A DNA stretch of 64,000 nucleotides, taken from assembly GCF_003633615.1 (NCBI RefSeq), contig NZ_RBKU01000001.1:6076001-6140000 (forward strand), read 5' to 3'. Below are positions 17,622 through 25,975 of the stretch, one piece after another (the first letter of the stretch is position 1; each line of letters opens with the position of its first letter). The stretch comes from Mucilaginibacter gracilis (GTDB lineage: Bacteria > Bacteroidota > Bacteroidia > Sphingobacteriales > Sphingobacteriaceae). A model generated the notes under the pieces. The model had not been told where the DNA came from, searched no databases, and worked only from the letters and a program-made list of their open reading frames with translations. Made by a program: the position numbers and the translations under genes.

Positions 17622-17789
17622 ATGAAAAAATTAAATATTGCGTTATTGCTCCTTGTTATGGTTGCACTGAGCAGTTGTTCGGTTATTGGAGGGATATTTA
17701 AAGCAGGTGCCGTAGTTGGCATTGTTGCCGTGCTGGTAATTATTGGCATCATATTCTGGATATTTTCGATGTTTAGCGGCAAACAGTAA
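17622..17789 (+). CDS. Small lipoprotein with one membrane helix
   Basis: A 55-aa ORF from the ATG at 17622. It starts with a lipoprotein signal peptide whose lipobox is ALSSC (C19). After a short glycine-rich spacer comes a strongly hydrophobic segment (about residues 28-50, VVGIVAVLVIIGIIFWIF) and a short KQ tail. Small proteins of this layout recur in Sphingobacteriaceae and are sometimes mislabelled as phosphatidate cytidylyltransferase; no enzyme would fit in this size. The gene for a 153-aa basic protein starts 11 bases later, so the two form a small operon. Confidence 0.72.
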   Translation: MKKLNIALLLLVMVALSSCSVIGGIFKAGAVVGIVAVLVIIGIIFWIFSMFSGKQ

Positions 17790-17800
17790 AATTTAAAGTT

Positions 17801-18262
17801 ATGGATGTTACCATAAACAACGCCACCGACCTTAAACTGGAAATAGCCAGGTTAAAACAAATTAAGGCCGGGCAAGAAACCTTACTTAAAAGGCATTTTA
17901 ATAGTCCCCGGGCATTACTGGGGACTATTACGGCCTTGTTTCAAAAAAATAAACCCCGCAGCCAGGCAAGCGGTTTAGCCGATTATGATATTGGTACTTT
18001 AATTTCTAAATTTTTGCTATCATTTACCCTTAACAAAACGCTGTTGCGTAAATCTAATTTTATAGTAAAGGCTTTGGTTGGCAGCATATCGCAAAAAGGA
18101 GCAGGGCTGGTTAATAATAAAACTATGGCTGCGCTGTTTGATAAAATACGCCCTCACCTGCCCCAATGGCTCATTGAAAAAATTGCACCTAAAAAACGTT
18201 CACGGCTTATCAAATTGCTATCGCCTAAGCGGCAAGAAAAACAAAGGCTCTTAAAGCCATAA
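17801..18262 (+). CDS. Basic protein of unknown function
   Basis: A 153-aa lysine- and arginine-rich protein (strongly basic C-terminus, KKRSRLIKLLSPKRQ). An initial helix (about residues 8-30) is followed by two hydrophobic patches near 45-55 and 75-95. There is no signal peptide. It is read with the small lipoprotein 11 bases upstream, which suggests a shared envelope-related task, but I recognise no family. Confidence 0.6.
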   Translation: MDVTINNATDLKLEIARLKQIKAGQETLLKRHFNSPRALLGTITALFQKNKPRSQASGLADYDIGTLISKFLLSFTLNKTLLRKSNFIVKALVGSISQKGAGLVNNKTMAALFDKIRPHLPQWLIEKIAPKKRSRLIKLLSPKRQEKQRLLKP

Positions 18263-18302
18263 TAACTGTTATAAAATTAACAGGCAAACCGCAGTTTCCC
18301 CT

Positions 18303-19724
18303 TTATTTCAAATCCAAACTATACCTAACCGATGCCCGTAAATACGGATAGGTGTTATTTACTTCGGGATGCTTATCATAATGCCCTTTGAGTATAAAAT
18401 AGCCCCACTCTGCCACCAGCGCAGTGTTTTTTATAAAACCATAACTAACTTCGTTTGATACCGTATGCAAAAAATAGTGCGATGCATTTCCGTTTATGGT
18501 TTTTAGCCATCCGCCCCTGTAGTTTATGGCATAAGCAAAACGCTGGTCAAAGGTTAACTTTAAGCTACCGTTAAACCCAAGGCCCGAACCATAGTCGTAG
18601 TTGCGCCCCTTGTACAAATACATATCCGGCACGGCTGCCAGTATAACCGGCCCGGCACCCACTATTGTATTCAGTTTAATTTTATGGCTAAGCATAAACT
18701 GCGAAAACAAATTCATTTTTACACTTTGGCCGCTGTAAAAAAAAGCCTCGTTGTGGATATAATCATAATTTGCAGATAAAATAACCAAATGCCGCATGCT
18801 GCTATCCGATTGCAGCTCCCAACCTGTTAACGAGCCATACACGCTTACTATATTAACCTTAGAGCTATCATCTTTGCCAACCTCAACATTGATATTAATA
18901 TTACTGAAAGCTTTTTTATAATCCTCATAAGGTGTACCATACAATACGTTTAAGTGCCCATACCATCCAAACCGTCCGTTGATATTGTTGGCCCCAAAAC
19001 GCCTAAAACCACCATCAATAGCCATTGCAACTTTTGATGAATCGCGCTCGTTGGAGTTACGCATCACCCTGCCCCACTTACCATCTAATATGCGGTTTAA
19101 GCCGTTGGTAGGGTTAACCAGCAGGGCCACCACTTCGCTTGCCTGCCGTTTAAAACCCCGGCTTCGGTTATTTATTATTTTATTGGCAAGCCTATACGTC
19201 ATCTCACCCAAAACTACACCGCCAAAGCTGGTATTAATAAAATCGTTAGGGGCCGGGTTTTGATTTTCGGCAGCAGTTTCCCAAATATAACTACCCACAA
19301 AGGCCGCCGGAACAGATTCCCAAAAGGTGTGGCCGTTGGTACGAAATGCGTTAAAATAATAACTGCCATGATAAGGATGCCCAAATTGGTTGGTTTGAAA
19401 TTCGTCGTTATCAAATTCCCAACTGCCCGGATTCAAATGGCTCCATACAGTACTAAACGATATTTTTGCATAGTCGGCCTTACGGATATACCTATCCAGC
19501 GACCAGGGGAAAAGCTCGTCTACACCCAATTCTATCACAGCTCTGCCAAATCGTTTTTTGTCCATTAAACTATCGCGCCGGTTTATCCGCCTTAATTTAG
19601 CCGGGCTAAGTTTTTGGGCATCAAAGGGCATTTGCGCATAAGCAGCTACCGAACAAAAAAGTAAAAACAATAATACCCTAAGGCCAAGCACATATTTAGT
19701 AAAAGCGAGTATTTTGGGGTTCAT
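18303..19724 (-). CDS. DUF3943 domain outer-membrane/periplasmic protein
   Basis: A 473-aa secreted protein: signal peptide to about residue 30 (cleavage near AYA-Q), then the conserved DUF3943 core. The core has NQFGHPYHGSYYFNAFRTNG, the VPAAFVGSYIWE region and FINTSFGGVVLGEMTYRL. The C-terminal half is rich in alternating aromatic strands typical of an outer-membrane beta-barrel. DUF3943 proteins are found in Bacteroidota and Proteobacteria with no established function. The gene stands alone; its stop converges on the 153-aa gene. Confidence 0.85.
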   Translation of the reverse strand: MNPKILAFTKYVLGLRVLLFLLFCSVAAYAQMPFDAQKLSPAKLRRINRRDSLMDKKRFGRAVIELGVDELFPWSLDRYIRKADYAKISFSTVWSHLNPGSWEFDNDEFQTNQFGHPYHGSYYFNAFRTNGHTFWESVPAAFVGSYIWETAAENQNPAPNDFINTSFGGVVLGEMTYRLANKIINNRSRGFKRQASEVVALLVNPTNGLNRILDGKWGRVMRNSNERDSSKVAMAIDGGFRRFGANNINGRFGWYGHLNVLYGTPYEDYKKAFSNININVEVGKDDSSKVNIVSVYGSLTGWELQSDSSMRHLVILSANYDYIHNEAFFYSGQSVKMNLFSQFMLSHKIKLNTIVGAGPVILAAVPDMYLYKGRNYDYGSGLGFNGSLKLTFDQRFAYAINYRGGWLKTINGNASHYFLHTVSNEVSYGFIKNTALVAEWGYFILKGHYDKHPEVNNTYPYLRASVRYSLDLK

Positions 19725-20195
19725 ATTTAAAGTTACTTCAATAGAACGGCGATAGCCGCTTTTGGTTTTACCATAAAACGAGCTTTCTTAACACCTTTAA
19801 CATGCTATACTGGGCTAATGCTTTTTAAATATGGGTATTGATGGGTATAGGTTAACGCTATATAAAGTACGTTAAATATTTACAATTAATGGTGCAAGGT
19901 TATTTTCAATTTAAACTTTAAAATAATTGAACCAATTGTTCACCACCACCTTTTACCCTGCTTTTTTGCTATTGCCCAAACAATAAAAAAGGTATGCGTA
20001 ATATAATAACGAAAGATAAACGCCATTTAGAAAACATAGCTTTTAAGATAGAGATATAATAAAAGCGGCAACATAAACAAACCAACTTTTGCATTATTTG
20101 TTAGGGAAACATTGTATATATAAGTTAAAAATTACTCAATTTATTTTATATTTACACTTGCACCTTGCCTCACAATTAATGCTTCTATTTCCCCT
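19725..20195. other. Intergenic region with no gene found
   Basis: These 471 bases separate two divergent genes (DUF3943 protein and GAF-PAS protein). The sequence is AT-rich with frequent stops in all frames, and I see no RNA gene. It must hold promoters for both directions. A TATATTTA stretch shortly before the GAF gene is a weak -7-like match, not a confident call. Confidence 0.5.
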
Positions 20196-21284
20196 ATGCC
20201 CCAAAAAGAGTTGGAACGGCTACAAGCCGTTAACCGTTTTTTGAACCTTAGCATTGATAAGGATCAAAATTTACAAGAGATTGTAGAGTTAGCATCAGAG
20301 TTATGCGAAACTCCTGTGGCGTTAATAAGCCTTATTGACGACGATACTTATTTTTTAAATTTTAAAGTTGGTACCGAAATTAATAAAACGCTGCGCCAGG
20401 ATTCGTTTTGCCAATACCTCACCAACAAAAACGAGCTATTAATTGTTCCGGATGCAACTTTAGATAGTCGTTTTGCTAACAGCCCTCATGTAACCGGAAA
20501 CCCGCATATTCGTTTCTATGCCGGTATCGCCTTAACCACACACGATGGGCACAACCTGGGCAGCCTATGCGTTATAGACCCGCAGCCGCGGCCACAATTA
20601 ACCCGTCCTCAACAGCATTTACTGCAAATAATGGGTAAACGCATTGTGCAGATAATGGAATTTGAGTTTAGTTTACAAATACTTAAAGAACAATATTTGG
20701 AGGCCAAAGATACCGAAATAAAACTTCGCTCGTTTTTTGAAAGCGGCACCTCGTGCCATTTACTATTGGGCAAACAACTTGATGTTATTACCTACAATAA
20801 AAACATGGCCAATTTTATAAGGCGAATTTACAATATCGACTTGCAGCCCGGCACAATGGTAAACCAGATATTAAGCGGGCCCGCACTTCAGCGTTTTGAA
20901 GAAGAATGTAACATTGCCCTGGACGGAATGCCGATACATCAGGAGCGGGAGGTTAAATATCCCTCGGAAAATATATGGTGGGATATTACCTTTGAACCCT
21001 GTTACGATGCCGAAGGTGAAACGATAGGAGTGTCGTTTAATGCTAATGATATTACGGAGCGCAAACTGCATGAGCAACAAATTGTAGCCAAAAACGAATC
21101 GCTTAAAAATATAGCCCACATACAATCGCACGATTTGCGGCGCCCGGTAGCTTCAATATTGGGTTTTATGGAGATATTCAAATCATCGGGCTACCAATCA
21201 ACCAAAGAGGAATTGATGATGATGGAAAGTGCAACCAAAGAGCTTGACGATAAAATAAGAGACATTGTAACCTTTACCGAGTAA
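20196..21284 (+). CDS. GAF-PAS sensor protein ending after the histidine box
   Basis: A 362-aa soluble sensor. Residues ~20-155 form a GAF domain (FYAGIALTTHDGHNLGSLCVID is its signature region). Residues ~175-290 form a PAS domain ending with the usual DITERK. Residues 305-362 form a HisKA-like dimerisation helix with the phospho-acceptor-type H312 in QSHDLRRPVAS. The ORF stops right after this helix, so there is no HATPase domain, and no kinase ATPase gene follows on the same strand. It cannot autophosphorylate alone; it may be a partner for another kinase, a phosphotransfer element, or a shortened kinase gene. Confidence 0.85.
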   Translation: MPQKELERLQAVNRFLNLSIDKDQNLQEIVELASELCETPVALISLIDDDTYFLNFKVGTEINKTLRQDSFCQYLTNKNELLIVPDATLDSRFANSPHVTGNPHIRFYAGIALTTHDGHNLGSLCVIDPQPRPQLTRPQQHLLQIMGKRIVQIMEFEFSLQILKEQYLEAKDTEIKLRSFFESGTSCHLLLGKQLDVITYNKNMANFIRRIYNIDLQPGTMVNQILSGPALQRFEEECNIALDGMPIHQEREVKYPSENIWWDITFEPCYDAEGETIGVSFNANDITERKLHEQQIVAKNESLKNIAHIQSHDLRRPVASILGFMEIFKSSGYQSTKEELMMMESATKELDDKIRDIVTFTE

Positions 21285-21342
21285 GCCGCTTTTGCCTAAG
21301 CAGAGCCAAACACCTGTAAAGCGCCTGGCCCTGCCGCTATAT

Positions 21343-22806
21343 TTACGATTCGGTTTTAAGTTTGGCCAAAAGATCTTTTAACTCAATAAGTGCGAATGAC
21401 GAACCATAGTCGGACAAGCCATAGGGCAAAATAAGCTTGCCGTTGTGAATTATCGACCCGCACGAATACACAACATTGGGTACATAACCCTCACGTTCGT
21501 CCTTATTAGGTATCAGCAGGGGCTCGTTAAGGCGGCCAATAATCACCGACGGATCATCCAACTGTAGCAAACTAACGCCCAGCACATAGCGGCGCATGGC
21601 TCCTACGCCGTGAGTAATTACCAGCCAGCCGTCTTCGGTTTCAATTGGCGAACCGCAGTTACCAATTTGTACAAACTCCCACGAAAACTTAGGTTGCTGC
21701 AACCGGATAGGTTTTTCCCAAACGTTAATCTTATCGGAATACATAATGTAGTTGTTCCACCCGTCAATGCGCGACATCATTACATATTTACCATTGATCT
21801 TCCTCGGAAACAGGGCCAGGTTTTTATTTTGCGCACCTGCACCATACAAGGGGCGCACTTTAAAATCAATAAAATCGGTGGTTTCTAATAACTTGGGCAT
21901 TATCATGGCGCCATCATAAGCTGTATAAGTGGCGTAGTAAGTGCATGAGCCGTCGTCGTGCGTAAATTTCACAAAGCGTGCATCTTCAATACCTTTTCGT
22001 TCAAACTCCGATATAGGGAATATTACCCTGTCTGATATATCGGTATCCAGCGAAAATACAATCTCGTAATACGAATCGGCCAACCAAAGCATTTTGTCAA
22101 ACTCAAGCTTTTTCAAATCGTCGGTTTCCAGCTTTTGCGAATCCAGCACTATTCTGCGCAAGCTCGAGTATTCAAAATTTTCTTCCAGCTTGTCTTCCAA
22201 CTCATTTAAAGCCGAAATATTAATTTGGGTAACGGCCGCCTTCTCAAAAAACAGCTTTTTATTGTAAACTGCATTGCGTATAATTTCGGCCTCATCAATA
22301 TAGTTGCCGGCACCAATAACCTCTATATTGTTATCCTTATCTATTAAAGCACGCCTAAAGGCTATTGAAGAAATATGGCCCTCGCCCACCGCCCTGAAGC
22401 TGATTATCATTCTTTTTTCGCCTTCTTCCAACTCACTTTGATCGGGATCTTCTATCATCGACGGATTAAAAAACGCTGCCGATTCGATAGAATACTCATG
22501 AGTAAAGTAAGCGCCAATAAGCAACTTGCGGAAGTTTGAAACCTGTTCCTGGTCAATTTTAAGTTGATCAAATATATTATGGAGTTTGTTATTGTGCCTT
22601 TGAAAAACCTTGGTAATATTACGGTGGCGTTTAGAGTACTCCTGCAAAATGGGCGATATAATATCAAAAACCTGTTGCTCTGATAGTTGCATCACGTTTT
22701 GTATAACTTCTTTGGCACGTACCTCGCCGTTATAAAAAAAACGGGCTATAACCCGTTTGGCATCTGGATTTACTTTAACTGATGTGCGTTGAATGGCTAA
22801 TCTCAT
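21343..22806 (-). CDS. Glycoside hydrolase family 130 protein (phosphorylase-like)
   Basis: A 487-aa five-bladed propeller enzyme of GH130, the family of beta-mannoside phosphorylases and related hydrolases. Visible landmarks are EYSIESAAFFNPS, GIEDARFV with the proposed acid Asp, the MMSRIDGWNNYIM strand, GNCGSPIETEDGWLVITHG and the C-terminal LPYGLSDYGSSFA. An N-terminal extension of about 150 residues, mainly helical, is longer than in the classical ~320-400-aa phosphorylases. It has no signal peptide, so it should act on intracellular mannosides. It is not in a polysaccharide utilisation locus here; the neighbours are unrelated. Confidence 0.9.
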   Translation of the reverse strand: MRLAIQRTSVKVNPDAKRVIARFFYNGEVRAKEVIQNVMQLSEQQVFDIISPILQEYSKRHRNITKVFQRHNNKLHNIFDQLKIDQEQVSNFRKLLIGAYFTHEYSIESAAFFNPSMIEDPDQSELEEGEKRMIISFRAVGEGHISSIAFRRALIDKDNNIEVIGAGNYIDEAEIIRNAVYNKKLFFEKAAVTQINISALNELEDKLEENFEYSSLRRIVLDSQKLETDDLKKLEFDKMLWLADSYYEIVFSLDTDISDRVIFPISEFERKGIEDARFVKFTHDDGSCTYYATYTAYDGAMIMPKLLETTDFIDFKVRPLYGAGAQNKNLALFPRKINGKYVMMSRIDGWNNYIMYSDKINVWEKPIRLQQPKFSWEFVQIGNCGSPIETEDGWLVITHGVGAMRRYVLGVSLLQLDDPSVIIGRLNEPLLIPNKDEREGYVPNVVYSCGSIIHNGKLILPYGLSDYGSSFALIELKDLLAKLKTES

Positions 22807-23006
22807 AGTATCTGATTATCGATTAAATGTTTAAACAAAAGTTAGCACGAATTGATTGTAAAATTTGAAATTAGATATGCCGTGCGGCACAATTTTAGAA
22901 GGCATTGATAACCAACAGGGTGCAAACTTACATAAGCCGCTTACAAAAAAACACAATAAAATTTCTGTTTAAACTATCGCCTTCCGGCACGCGGGGCTTA
23001 CCTATT

Positions 23007-23930
23007 TCAGGCCATTTTATTTCGTTTAATAAGGTAGGCTTTAAGCACCTTATCAAAACCATCGTGAATGTTGGCATCAATTAAATCAATGTGGTATTGG
23101 GCGCATTTTAATTGTAGTTGATGCCGCCAGTTGTTGAGTGAGTTAAGGTAGGTGCCGCGTATTTGGTTAGGGTGTGCGCGTAACTCTTCGCCGCTTTCCA
23201 GGTCAATAAAATGGTGGGGCTGGTTGCTAAAATCAAAAGCCAGTTCTTTTTGGTTATCGGCAACATTAAAAATAACGATCTCGTGTTTATTATGTTTTAG
23301 ATGTTGCAGGGCCGAAAATAAAGCTTCCGCTTTTTGCTCGTCCATCCCGTTTTCAAGCATATCACTAAACAGGATTATCATTGATCGCTGATGCACGTCC
23401 TCAGCAATATGGTGCAAAACGCCGGCAATATCGGTTTGGCTTTTGGCGCGCGGCTGCAGGTACATCCGCTCCAATTCGGCAAATAGATAAAATAAATGGT
23501 TTGAGGTCGACCGTGCCCGGCTCAACCAATCAACCTTGTCCGAAAAAAAACACAAGCCAAAGGCGTCGCGCTGTTTTTTAAACAAATACATTAAAGCGGC
23601 TATAGCATAAACCGAAAACTGCATTTTACTAAGGCCCTTATCGGGATAGTTCATGCTTGATGAGGTATCAAGCAGTAAATAGCTGCGTAAATTGGTTTCT
23701 TCTTCAAACTGCTTTACGTATAGCCTATCGGTACGGGCCATTAGCTTCCAATCAATGTTTTTTACCGATTCGCCATTATTGTACAGCCGATGTTCGGCAA
23801 ACTCAACCGAAAACCCGTGAAACGGACTTTGATGCAAGCCGGTAATAAAACCCTCAACAACCTGCCGGGCCAATAATTCTAAATTGGCTAATTGTTGTAC
23901 TTGTTGGTTGCTTGATAACGATGGCGGCAT
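23007..23930 (-). CDS. DUF58 domain protein
   Basis: A 307-aa cytoplasmic protein with the DUF58/von Willebrand A-like fold. It has the GESVKNIDWKLMARTDRLYV signature (about 55-75) and the MIDAS-type DTSSSM loop (about 92-97). These proteins normally sit next to a MoxR-type AAA+ ATPase and VWA membrane proteins (the batA-E or mox systems), where they are thought to help assemble or activate enzymes. No MoxR gene is in the window, so it is separated from its usual partners. The start at 23930 gives the usual length. Confidence 0.92.
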   Translation of the reverse strand: MPPSLSSNQQVQQLANLELLARQVVEGFITGLHQSPFHGFSVEFAEHRLYNNGESVKNIDWKLMARTDRLYVKQFEEETNLRSYLLLDTSSSMNYPDKGLSKMQFSVYAIAALMYLFKKQRDAFGLCFFSDKVDWLSRARSTSNHLFYLFAELERMYLQPRAKSQTDIAGVLHHIAEDVHQRSMIILFSDMLENGMDEQKAEALFSALQHLKHNKHEIVIFNVADNQKELAFDFSNQPHHFIDLESGEELRAHPNQIRGTYLNSLNNWRHQLQLKCAQYHIDLIDANIHDGFDKVLKAYLIKRNKMA

Positions 23931-23968
23931 GCAACGAATTTAAGAGTTTTTAGCCAAGGTGCAAGCAC

Positions 23969-24002
23969 AAAAAAAGCGCTCCGGAACTACCCGGAGCGCT
24001 TT
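23969..24002 (-). terminator. Intrinsic terminator of trxA
   Basis: A perfect 12-bp stem (AAAGCGCTCCGG with CCGGAGCGCTTT, loop of six) lies 38 bases after the trxA stop. It is followed on the minus strand by a run of seven U. Confidence 0.92.
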
Positions 24003-24039
24003 AAATATGATGTTACAATTAGCGCAATGCGCCTGCTAA

Positions 24040-24369
24040 TTAGCTAAAGCTTAATAATTGTTTATCCAATTTACCTGTTAAAACAGATTTTGGAACGGCA
24101 CCAATTTGCTTGTCAACAATTTCGCCATTTTTAAAAAACAATAAGGCAGGTATGTTACGGATACCAAATTTCATTGATATGCCTGGGTTATTATCTACAT
24201 TAACTTTGCCTACAACTGCTGTATCGGCATAGTCTTTTGCTATTTCTTCTACTACCGGACCAACCATTCTACATGGGCCACACCATTCAGCCCAAAAGTC
24301 AATAAGTACTGGTTTATCTGATTTTAATACTAACTCTTCAAAGTTTGCATCGGTGATTTCTAAAGCCAT
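24040..24369 (-). CDS. trxA: Thioredoxin
   Basis: A 109-aa thioredoxin, the general disulphide reductase of the cytoplasm. The active site is WCGPC with C30 and C33, preceded by the buried aspartate in VLIDFWAEW and followed by the cis-proline segment RNIPALLFF. An in-frame ATG 26 codons upstream would add an unlike extension that overlaps the promoter. The ATG at 24369 gives the normal thioredoxin length and start (MALEITDANF), so I choose it. A Bacteroidota promoter lies 24-57 bases upstream and a strong terminator follows, so it is a single-gene unit. Confidence 0.97.
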   Translation of the reverse strand: MALEITDANFEELVLKSDKPVLIDFWAEWCGPCRMVGPVVEEIAKDYADTAVVGKVNVDNNPGISMKFGIRNIPALLFFKNGEIVDKQIGAVPKSVLTGKLDKQLLSFS

Positions 24370-24393
24370 GATATTTTCTTTTAATTTAATTAA

Positions 24394-24426
24394 CAAATAT
24401 ATGCTATTCAAATAGCTTGCCGCAAA
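24394..24426 (-). promoter_or_regulatory. Predicted trxA promoter
   Basis: Read on the minus strand: TTTG at 24426-24423, a 21-base spacer, then TATATTTG at 24401-24394. This matches the Bacteroidota primary-sigma consensus TTTG-N19-21-TAnnTTTG. It ends 24 bases before the trxA ATG. Confidence 0.7.
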
Positions 24427-24716
24427 TAGTTTATGACAAGTTGACATTTTTTAGACGGGATGGGTAGTTTATTGTTTTAGTAAGACATAACAACGCAGCT
24501 TTTCAAAACAATTATCATACAAAAACATTCCAAATAATAAATATATAGTACTAAAATATACTATATTTGACCACCAAAAAATTTCATCACAAACCCTTAA
24601 TTATGTTTTTAGTTTTTTTAATATGAGATTACTTCTCCATTGCTATCAAAATGCCTGTATGCCGGCAACACTTGTTGTTTAACCTATCCTCCGAAAACAA
24701 AAAACTTAATTAATTT
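24427..24716. other. Intergenic region between trxA promoter and the TIGR03643 gene
   Basis: Together with the trxA promoter this makes a 347-base divergent gap. It is very AT-rich. A TATATTTG at 24562-24569 could be a -7 box for the plus-strand gene, but no TTTG sits at the right distance. I see no RNA gene or ORF. Confidence 0.45.
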
Positions 24717-25010
24717 ATGATTTCGATTTTAAAAGAGGGCTACGCTACGGATACAGACCGCATCATTGAAATGGCATGGGAAGACCGCACGTCCTTTGAT
24801 GCGATCAGGCTGCAATTTGGCTTTACAGAGCAACAAGTGATAGCATTAATGCGGAGGGAAATGAAGTTATCGAGTTTTAAATTATGGCGTAAACGGGTTC
24901 AGGGCCGAATAACCAAGCACGAAAAATTAGGAGAACAGTCTTCGTTCAGGTTTAAATGTAGCCGGCAAAAGCAAATAAGCGGCAATAAAATCAGTAAAAA
25001 AAACAAATAG
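24717..25010 (+). CDS. TIGR03643/DUF2805 family protein
   Basis: A 97-aa basic protein with the family pattern: IIEMAWEDRTSFDAIRLQFG, then EQQVIALMRREMKLSSFKLW and a lysine-rich tail. The pattern reads as a helix-turn-helix-like, two-helix unit. The family is small and uncharacterised. In other bacteria I recall it near photolyase/cryptochrome genes, which are absent here. The tail beyond residue 75 (KLGEQSSFRFKCSRQKQ) is longer and more basic than expected and could bind nucleic acid. Confidence 0.85.
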   Translation: MISILKEGYATDTDRIIEMAWEDRTSFDAIRLQFGFTEQQVIALMRREMKLSSFKLWRKRVQGRITKHEKLGEQSSFRFKCSRQKQISGNKISKKNK

Positions 25011-25112
25011 CAGGGGCTGTAAACCAGCTCCATAAACATGTATAGATTTCAAATTACCTAACCAATTATAACACCAGCAGTTACTTTACTCAAAAAACCT
25101 ACTCAATTGTAA

Positions 25113-25271
25113 ACAGGCATAACTAAGTCCGCATCTTTTACCTCGCCAGAAGTTTATGAACCTGGTAAGCATTTAATTTCCCTTGCCGATCCCGCTCAAA
25201 TTCCGGTCATTTTAGCACCGGAAGCTTCTATTGCTTTTTTTTATCGGTACCAAGCCGGTGTCTTACAATAA
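25113..25271 (+). pseudogene. Possible coding remnant without start codon
   Basis: An open frame of 52 codons bounded by stops at 25110-25112 and 25269-25271, with no ATG, GTG or TTG near its beginning. Its translation (for example SPEVYEPGKHLISL and IPVILAPEASIAFF) has normal protein composition and local codon preference, unlike the intergenic DNA around it. It may be the tail of a decayed gene. The family is not recognised and chance cannot be excluded. Confidence 0.3.
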
Positions 25272-25295
25272 ATTGTAACCTCATATTAAACCACA

Positions 25296-25472
25296 ATGAA
25301 TAAGTTTTCTAAAATCGAATTTGCCATACTGACTATGATCGTAGCTATCATATTCATATCGGAATACTACTACATCATTCTTAAAGACCATGACCGTGCA
25401 ATATTTATCGGGCTTTGGCCGCCAACAATGGTTGGATTGCTGATCTATTTTAACCTTAAAAAAAACAACTAA
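25296..25472 (+). CDS. Small membrane protein (58 aa)
   Basis: ATG at 25296, 58 residues. One hydrophobic segment runs at about 9-23 (FAILTMIVAIIFISE), a charged loop with DHDRA follows, and a second segment lies at about 36-53. The result is a two-helix hairpin ending in a KKNN tail. It is the first of four consecutive small membrane proteins. The next start is only one base after its stop (TAATATG), a strong sign of a real operon. No family recognised. Confidence 0.6.
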   Translation: MNKFSKIEFAILTMIVAIIFISEYYYIILKDHDRAIFIGLWPPTMVGLLIYFNLKKNN

Positions 25473-25473
25473 T

Positions 25474-25596
25474 ATGGAAAATTTAGATTTGATTATTCTT
25501 ACCGTTATTGTAACGGTACTTTATGTTGGTTTTGCCTGGGGACTATTCGTAGCGCAAAAGAAACAACAGCACCTTAAAACCGAAAATCCATCATAA
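25474..25596 (+). CDS. Small membrane protein (40 aa)
   Basis: ATG at 25474, 40 residues. A single hydrophobic helix (about 5-26, ending GFAWGLFVAQ) is followed by a basic, polar tail (KKKQQHLKTEN-like). The layout resembles small single-helix subunits or regulators of membrane complexes. It sits between the 58-aa protein (one base away) and a DoxX-like gene (29 bases away) on the same strand. Too short for a family call. Confidence 0.55.
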   Translation: MENLDLIILTVIVTVLYVGFAWGLFVAQKKQQHLKTENPS

Positions 25597-25625
25597 AATT
25601 ATCATTCACTTAAATAAGTATTCAA

Positions 25626-25970
25626 ATGCAAACACTCTCAATTTATGCCCAACTCGTTGTAGCCATCACGGTTGCCTATGTGTGGATATTCCGCTATGAT
25701 AACATTGTTAAAGAATTTAAGCAATACGGCATTGCGGATTTATTACGCAATTTTGTGGGTGCCGCCAAAATAGCCCTATCAACACTTTTAATTGCCGGTA
25801 TATGGTATCCCGCATTGGTATTGGTTCCGGCTCTTTTTATGGCGGGCCTCATGCTATGTGCACAGGCAGCGCACTTTAAGGTAAAAAATCCATTTCAAAA
25901 ATTTGTCCCTTCGGCGTTTCTGTTAATCCTGTGTTTGTTTATAGCCGGAGTTAATTCCGGGTTAATTTAA
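25626..25970 (+). CDS. DoxX-like membrane protein (first of a pair)
   Basis: A 114-aa four-helix membrane protein of the DoxX-like group. It shows the WIFRYDNIVKEFKQYGI loop after helix 1 and small-residue-rich helices 2-4 (AAKIALSTLLIAGIWYPALV). DoxX-like proteins are linked to quinone or thiol-dependent redox functions in some species, but this subgroup is uncharacterised. The second DoxX-like gene starts five bases after its stop and shares the E-F-x-x-Y-G and IW-PALV positions, so the two look like a tandem duplication. Confidence 0.8.
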   Translation: MQTLSIYAQLVVAITVAYVWIFRYDNIVKEFKQYGIADLLRNFVGAAKIALSTLLIAGIWYPALVLVPALFMAGLMLCAQAAHFKVKNPFQKFVPSAFLLILCLFIAGVNSGLI

Positions 25971-25975
25971 TTTGA

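Noticed and set aside
17564..17782. A 72-codon minus-strand frame.
   Set aside because: It is the shadow of the small plus-strand lipoprotein at 17622-17789, which has a lipobox and a good downstream operon partner.
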